DNA from: an uncultured Acetatifactor sp.
Lineage (GTDB): Bacteria; Bacillota; Clostridia; Lachnospirales; Lachnospiraceae
Direction: 5' to 3'
Length of the DNA: 48,105 nucleotides
Assembly: GCA_910580225.1 (NCBI GenBank)
Contig: CAJTXE010000015.1
Location: 1-48,105, forward strand
The position numbers and the translations under genes are program-made. Shown piece after piece: positions 42,892 to 48,105 of the stretch. Within the stretch, counting starts at the first letter, position 1, and every line of letters starts with the position of its first letter. The notes under the pieces are model-generated. The model ran no database searches, was not told the DNA's origin, and was given only the letters and a program-made list of their open reading frames with translations.

Positions 42892-43870
42892 TGCAGGAAT
42901 GATTAAGCCGGAACTGGCTGAACTGCCGCAGATCAGCGACAGGATGTCGTTTGTTTATCTGGAACATTGCGTGATCAACCGGGAGGACAGCGCAGTAAAG
43001 GTGACTGATATGGATGGAGATGTATTTATTCCGGCTGCAGCCATCACAACATTGTTTCTGGGGCCCGGCTGCAGAATTACACACCGCGCCATGGAGCTTA
43101 TCGGCGACAGCGGTATCGGCGTGGTGTGGGTGGGGGAGCATGGCGTAAGATATTATGCCCACGGGCGCGCTCTGAATTCTCATACGAGACTGTTGGTGAA
43201 GCAGGCAGAGCTGGTCAGCAATACCCGAAAGCATCTGGCCGTTGTTCGAAAAATGTATCAAATGCGTTTTCCCAATGAGGATGTAAGCGGGCTGACTCTG
43301 CAGCAGCTTCGGGGCAGAGAGGGGAGCCGTGTGCGGGCAACTTACAGGGAATATTCAAAAAAGTGGAATATACCATGGACGGGCAGGGAATATGACCCGG
43401 AGGACTTCACGTCAGGAACTCCGGTGAATCAGGCACTTTCTGCAGGAAACGTATGTTTGTATGGGCTGGCGCATTCTGTGATTTGTGCACTGGGCTGTTC
43501 TGCAGGATTGGGTTTTGTGCATGTTGGGCACGAGTGTTCGTTTGCTTATGATATAGCGGATTTGTACAAAGCGGAAACGACGATTCCCATTGCATTCGAA
43601 ATGGCGGCAAAGGTACAAAACGAATTTGCGAATAAAATTCCACAGGATTTTTCGGGTATGATAAGACGCCGGCTCCGCGATGAAATTGTGAAGAGACGTT
43701 TATTGGAACGGATGGTTCATGATATAAAATATCTGCTTTCCGACAGTGACGATGGAGAGGAAGGGGAGAAGGCGGTCTATCTCTGGGACAATAAGAAAGA
43801 CAGAGTTGAAAATGGGAGACAGTATCGTGAAAATGGAGTAGAAGAAGATGGTAGTGATAACCATGAGTAG
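42881..43870 (+). CDS. cas1: Spacer-integration nuclease Cas1, type I-E
   Basis: 329 aa. Matches I-E Cas1: LRGREGSRVRATYREYSKKW with catalytic E147, GFVHVGHECSFAYDIADLYK with H214, D224 and D227. The C-terminus has an acidic/basic tail longer than in E. coli. Forms the integration complex with the Cas2-DnaQ protein, whose gene starts 23 nt before the cas1 stop. Confidence 0.96.
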   Translation: MQNNAGMIKPELAELPQISDRMSFVYLEHCVINREDSAVKVTDMDGDVFIPAAAITTLFLGPGCRITHRAMELIGDSGIGVVWVGEHGVRYYAHGRALNSHTRLLVKQAELVSNTRKHLAVVRKMYQMRFPNEDVSGLTLQQLRGREGSRVRATYREYSKKWNIPWTGREYDPEDFTSGTPVNQALSAGNVCLYGLAHSVICALGCSAGLGFVHVGHECSFAYDIADLYKAETTIPIAFEMAAKVQNEFANKIPQDFSGMIRRRLRDEIVKRRLLERMVHDIKYLLSDSDDGEEGEKAVYLWDNKKDRVENGRQYRENGVEEDGSDNHE

Positions 43871-44711
43871 CTGCCCGCCTAAATTACGGGGTGATCTGAC
43901 CAAATGGCTGTTTGAAATCCATACAGGCGTTTATGTTGGACAAATAAGCGCAAAGGTGCGGGAAATGATCTGGAACCGGGTCTGTGAAAATATAAAAGAC
44001 GGACAGGCCGTAATGGTTTATAACTTTGCAAATGAGCAGCACCTTGAATTTCGCACACACAATACGACATGGAAAGTTCGTGATTTTGACGGTATAAAAT
44101 TGATGATGCGTCCCAAAGCGCCGGAGCAAACAGAAGATGTACTGCCAAAAGGATTCAGCAAAGCGTCGAAACAGTTGATTGCAGGCAGACGTAAGAGGGG
44201 AGCTGGCAATATTGAACAGGAATGGGTTTTTTTAGATATCGAGACGGATGGATTGGATTTTGATAAAAACAAAATCATTGAGATGGCGGCAGTGGTTGCT
44301 GATGAGACGGAAATAAAATCTTCCTGGAATGCCCTGATAAAACAGGATGCAGCGTTGCCGTCCCAGATAGTGGAGCTTACACATATTACCGACGAGATGC
44401 TTCTTGAAGGCATGGAGCTTGATTGTGCGTTGCGGCAATTGAGTGATATCGTGAGAGGAAGGACGGTTGTATGCTATAACAAAAGTTTTGATATCACATT
44501 TTTAGAAAGAGAGTTTCGAAAAAACAATCTGGAAATTCCGTTTGGAAGGGTTATTGATGCATTGACGCTTGCTCGAAAACGGGTTAGAGAGATAGAAAAC
44601 TACAAATTGGGGTCTTTGGCAGAGTTTTTTGGCATTTCCTGTGAGTTGCATAGGGCATTGCCGGATTGCGAAACGCTGTATAAAGTATTTTTAAAACTGA
44701 ATGAAATTTGA
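43848..44711 (+). CDS. cas2: Cas2e fused to a DnaQ-like DEDDh exonuclease
   Basis: 287 aa. Residues 1-95: Cas2e (PPKLRGDLTKWLFEIHTGVY, VGQISAKVREMIWNRVCENI). Linker about 96-124. Residues 125-287: DEDDh 3'-5' exonuclease with D130 and E132 in FLDIETDG, D215 in NKSFDITFLER, H268 and D273 in LHRALPDCET: all five catalytic positions present. Such fusions are known from Streptococcus thermophilus type I-E, where the exonuclease trims prespacer 3' ends. Last gene before the array. Confidence 0.96.
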   Translation: MVVITMSSCPPKLRGDLTKWLFEIHTGVYVGQISAKVREMIWNRVCENIKDGQAVMVYNFANEQHLEFRTHNTTWKVRDFDGIKLMMRPKAPEQTEDVLPKGFSKASKQLIAGRRKRGAGNIEQEWVFLDIETDGLDFDKNKIIEMAAVVADETEIKSSWNALIKQDAALPSQIVELTHITDEMLLEGMELDCALRQLSDIVRGRTVVCYNKSFDITFLEREFRKNNLEIPFGRVIDALTLARKRVREIENYKLGSLAEFFGISCELHRALPDCETLYKVFLKLNEI

Positions 44712-44756
44712 TGTGTTCGGTTTTGGAAATGCTTATAATTTGGGATCTTTTTTAGT
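44712..44756 (+). promoter_or_regulatory. CRISPR leader candidate (45 bp)
   Basis: The only DNA between the cas2-dnaQ stop and the first repeat. AT-rich, with TATAAT at 44734-44739 and a weak -35. Ends in TTTTTTAGT before repeat 1. If the leader is longer, it must lie within the 3' end of the exonuclease coding region. Confidence 0.55.
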
Positions 44757-47700
44757 CTTTTCCCTGCGCATGCGGGGGTGATCCTGACTTGGCGGAATCT
44801 GGTGAGATTCCTTTGGACTTTTCCCTGCGCATGCGGGGGTGATCCCGGGCTGGACATAGAAGCGTTCAAAACTGCACTCTTTTCCCTGCGCATGCGGGGG
44901 TGATCCTAAGGTCAGATGCAGAACGACTAACAAGGTGTACTTTTCCCTGCGCATGCGGGGGTGATCCTAAGGTCAGATGCAGAACGACTAACAAGGTGTA
45001 CTTTTCCCTGCGCATGCGGGGGTGATCCCAGATCGACGCCCTGGCGGCTACGCAACCCAGCCTTTTCCCTGCGCATGCGGGGGTGATCCTTACTACAGCT
45101 GTGTAATATCTATGAATCAAGCTTTTCCCTGCGCATGCGGGGGTGATCCCATATTTCATAGGTTCATTACAGTGGCCACAGACTTTTCCCTGCGCATGCG
45201 GGGGTGATCCCAGGTAAATCGGGAGCAGGCGTAATAACCGGATCTTTTCCCTGCGCATGCGGGGGTGATCCTAACTATGACAGAAAAGCACCAGAGTACC
45301 AACTCTTTTCCCTGCGCATGCGGGGGTGATCCCCTTGATGAAATCGGAATCATGCGTCAAGACCGCTTTTCCCTGCGCATGCGGGGGTGATCCTAGTCAA
45401 AAATGGCTCGTTCGCTAATCTGCCCGCTTTTCCCTGCGCATGCGGGGGTGATCCTAGTTTCCGCTTTTATTCCTCCGTTCAACAGCGCTTTTCCCTGCGC
45501 ATGCGGGGGTGATCCTAGAGCAGTATCGCTATGAGGAATTCGCGGACACTTTTCCCTGCGCATGCGGGGGTGATCCTACCAGTAAACGCCGATGTCGATG
45601 CCGCACTCCCTTTTCCCTGCGCATGCGGGGGTGATCCTGGGGCAGGAAGAGGCCGGAAACTATCTGAAAACTTTTCCCTGCGCATGCGGGGGTGATCCCT
45701 CCTTATTCGCCACAAGTTCCATTGCTATGTCCTTTTCCCTGCGCATGCGGGGGTGATCCTGATCCGCGCTGGTTCCGGGACGAAAGAAGATGCTTTTCCC
45801 TGCGCATGCGGGGGTGATCCCCACTGAAAACAGCGTGATTGTCTACAACAATGCTTTTCCCTGCGCATGCGGGGGTGATCCTGAGTTCAACTGCTGGAAG
45901 GGCGCCTCCCGTTCCTTTTCCCTGCGCATGCGGGGGTGATCCTTACTCCTTCTCAAATGGTGTTGGCGATTCTTTCTTTTCCCTGCGCATGCGGGGGTGA
46001 TCCCGGTCTTCGTAGACACGCTGTTGCTGTAACGAACTTTTCCCTGCGCATGCGGGGGTGATCCTCCTTTCTTCTGCCTTTTCAGGATTAAACCCGTCTT
46101 TTCCCTGCGCATGCGGGGGTGATCCCTTCCCAGACGTTGCCTGGACATCGGACTCGTTCTTTTCCCTGCGCATGCGGGGGTGATCCTCCGTAAAATCACA
46201 AAGCAGAAGTGGAGAAAACCTTTTCCCTGCGCATGCGGGGGTGATCCTCCGTAAAATCACAAAGCAGAAGTGGAGAAAACCTTTTCCCTGCGCATGCGGG
46301 GGTGATCCTACCGACTAACAATAACCGGTATGACTATGAGACTTTTCCCTGCGCATGCGGGGGTGATCCTTAAGGAAATCAGGGCATTAACCGGCTTATC
46401 GCCTTTTCCCTGCGCATGCGGGGGTGATCCTTTCATAAAAACCTATCGGGCGGTACTTGAAAGCTTTTCCCTGCGCATGCGGGGGTGATCCTCGTATAGT
46501 CCTTTGACCTTAGGTCTTGAAATGCTTTTCCCTGCGCATGCGGGGGTGATCCTAGTGCATTTTCCTGAATAGCTCCATTGTGCTGCTTTTCCCTGCGCAT
46601 GCGGGGGTGATCCCATGACGGATTGCCCTTTCCACTCTGGACGGAACTTTTCCCTGCGCATGCGGGGGTGATCCTGGCCTCATAACTCTCCTGCCTCACG
46701 GCACCGGCTTTTCCCTGCGCATGCGGGGGTGATCCTATACATAACCACTAATTACTTTGCCGGATTGCCTTTTCCCTGCGCATGCGGGGGTGATCCTCTG
46801 TGGGAACCATTTTTCAAAATATTTCTTACCTTTTCCCTGCGCATGCGGGGGTGATCCTAAAAACAGGCCTGTTTCCACTGGAACCTCTATCTTTTCCCTG
46901 CGCATGCGGGGGTGATCCTTTACTTTTACCTTTAATGGTGGAAATCAGGACCTTTTCCCTGCGCATGCGGGGGTGATCCCAAGATGACAGCAGGAAGTAA
47001 CGCGCTATCCTTCTTTTCCCTGCGCATGCGGGGGTGATCCTAGCTATTCAATGTCTTCATATACAGAGCATCGCTTTTCCCTGCGCATGCGGGGGTGATC
47101 CCCGGCGCCAGAAGGTTACAGAAACCATCCCACACTTTTCCCTGCGCATGCGGGGGTGATCCTATGGATATCCATTGTCAGAATTTTGGAAGTGTCTTTT
47201 CCCTGCGCATGCGGGGGTGATCCTACTCTGCGAACAGTCGCCAGTAAAAGGATCCTCTTTTCCCTGCGCATGCGGGGGTGATCCCGGATACGGAATAGAT
47301 TTTTCCGTCATGCCGCCCTTTTCCCTGCGCATGCGGGGGTGATCCTACGTCAACCGGCGGCGTGTATACCTGTACAGCCTTTTCCCTGCGCATGCGGGGG
47401 TGATCCTCACCTTGCATTTCACATCAAGTTCGGTCTTGCCTTTTCCCTGCGCATGCGGGGGTGATCCCTTGATAATCGGATTCTTTGGATGATAGCAGAA
47501 CTTTTCCCTGCGCATGCGGGGGTGATCCTACCAAAGAGGATTGATAAATGTCACGCTGAAACTTTTCCCTGCGCATGCGGGGGTGATCCCTTTTCCCCGT
47601 CCCTGCCGGGTAATGCAGGGAGCTTTTCCCTGCGCATGCGGGGGTGATCCTTAGGCTGGTCTACAGCTACGAAAATCGTTGATCTTTTCCCTGCGCATGC

Positions 47701-48105
47701 GGGGGTGATCCTACCGGCACAGCGATTACCGGGACGAGTACAACCTTTTCCCTGCGCATGCGGGGGTGATCCTAAAAGTAATCAAAAAGTGTGCTAAAAT
47801 TAATCCTTTTCCCCGCGCATGCGGGGGTGATCCCCGTTCCGGTGTAGTTCGTGGCCACTCCATAATCTTTTCCCCGCGCATGCGGGGGTGATCCTTGCCA
47901 GTTTCCGTTGGGGACGAAAGACCGCATCTTTTCCCCGCGCATGCGGGGGTGATCCCCGTGGATTAGATGACTAGGGGGGGATCGATGATCTTTTCCCCGC
48001 GCATGCGGGGGTGATCCTATATTTCCAAGAATTGCTCGCCATCATAAAACCTTTTCCCCGCGCATGCGGGGGTGATCCCCGTGGATTAGATGACTAGGGG
48101 GGGAT
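44757..48105 (+). CRISPR. Type I-E CRISPR array, at least 55 repeats, continues beyond the window
   Basis: 28-bp repeats starting CTTTTCCC and ending GGTGATCC, with the hairpin CCCTGC-GCAT-GCGGGG. First at 44757-44784, last seen at 48051-48078; unit length 61 bp (33-bp spacers), except one 60-bp unit (45062) and one 62-bp unit (47928). 54 complete spacers. Repeats 1-50 have CCCTGCG, repeats 51-55 (from 47806) have CCCCGCG. Orientation follows the related Streptococcus I-E repeat and the gene order: leader at the left, transcription left to right. Identical spacers: 3 and 4, 24 and 25, 53 and 55 (the latter partial). Confidence 0.98.

Noticed and set aside
44866..47417. Several minus-strand open frames of 60-130 codons across the array, full of ITPACAGK and GSPPHAQGK
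   Set aside because: They are translations of CRISPR repeats in reverse; the periodicity is the 61-bp repeat unit, not a protein repeat.

Overview
The window looks like a chromosomal segment of a gut Lachnospiraceae-type Firmicute (Clostridia). The basis is the gene content (SdpR/SdpI, BlaI/M56, half-size chromate transporters, PF09820-type AAA proteins, DUF3788/DUF3795, TnpV remnant), strong AGGAGG ribosome sites, frequent TTG and GTG starts, and a roughly 50% GC background broken by an AT-rich island. No rRNA or tRNA gene was recognised. The taxonomic call is an inference from families, not from a marker gene.

Layout. 1-4 kb: the tail of a YhcG-type nuclease, a HAD hydrolase overlapping a DUF3788 gene, a GNAT-ParB-GNAT fusion, a DUF3795 protein, and two gene fragments. 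4-8.2 kb: two minus-strand ArsR-controlled units. One is an ABC exporter gene killed by a 1-nt deletion and a nonsense codon. The other is an arsR / ArsP-like permease / thioredoxin-like operon with two matching operators. 8.3-16 kb: small membrane proteins, an XRE/DUF2975 pair, a WYL regulator, an AAA-ATPase/PDDEXK protein, and small stress or repair genes including an Fpg/Nei-like protein without the usual N-terminal proline. 16-22 kb: an AT-rich, probably acquired island with an XRE-membrane protein, a decayed tnpV, and a two-gene heterodimeric ABC exporter behind a strong promoter and a leader of about 300 nt. 22-35 kb: XRE/MFS, chromate transporter pair with a divergent LysR that carries a minisatellite, two ECF sigma/anti-sigma modules, a GNAT/metallophosphoesterase pair, a BlaI/M56 pair with a 44-bp dyad operator, and an SdpR/SdpI pair with a perfect 20-bp palindrome.

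35.5-48.1 kb: a complete type I-E CRISPR-Cas locus, all on the plus strand: cas3, cas8e, cse2, cas7e, cas5e, cas6e, cas1, and cas2 fused to a DnaQ-like DEDDh exonuclease. It runs directly into an array of at least 55 repeats that leaves the window. Cas3 is separated from the Cascade genes by an inverted-repeat element; Cascade and adaptation genes overlap or nearly touch. HD nuclease, DEAD helicase, Cas1 and DEDDh active-site residues are present, so the system looks functional.

The least expected signals are not genes. They are (i) a short hairpin element that ends in a Shine-Dalgarno sequence and sits inside three unrelated operons, (ii) a 101-bp repeat with three stems showing compensatory changes between copies, (iii) an all-pyrimidine first spacer base in 55 of 55 positions, and (iv) an in-frame 33-bp minisatellite inside the LysR effector domain.
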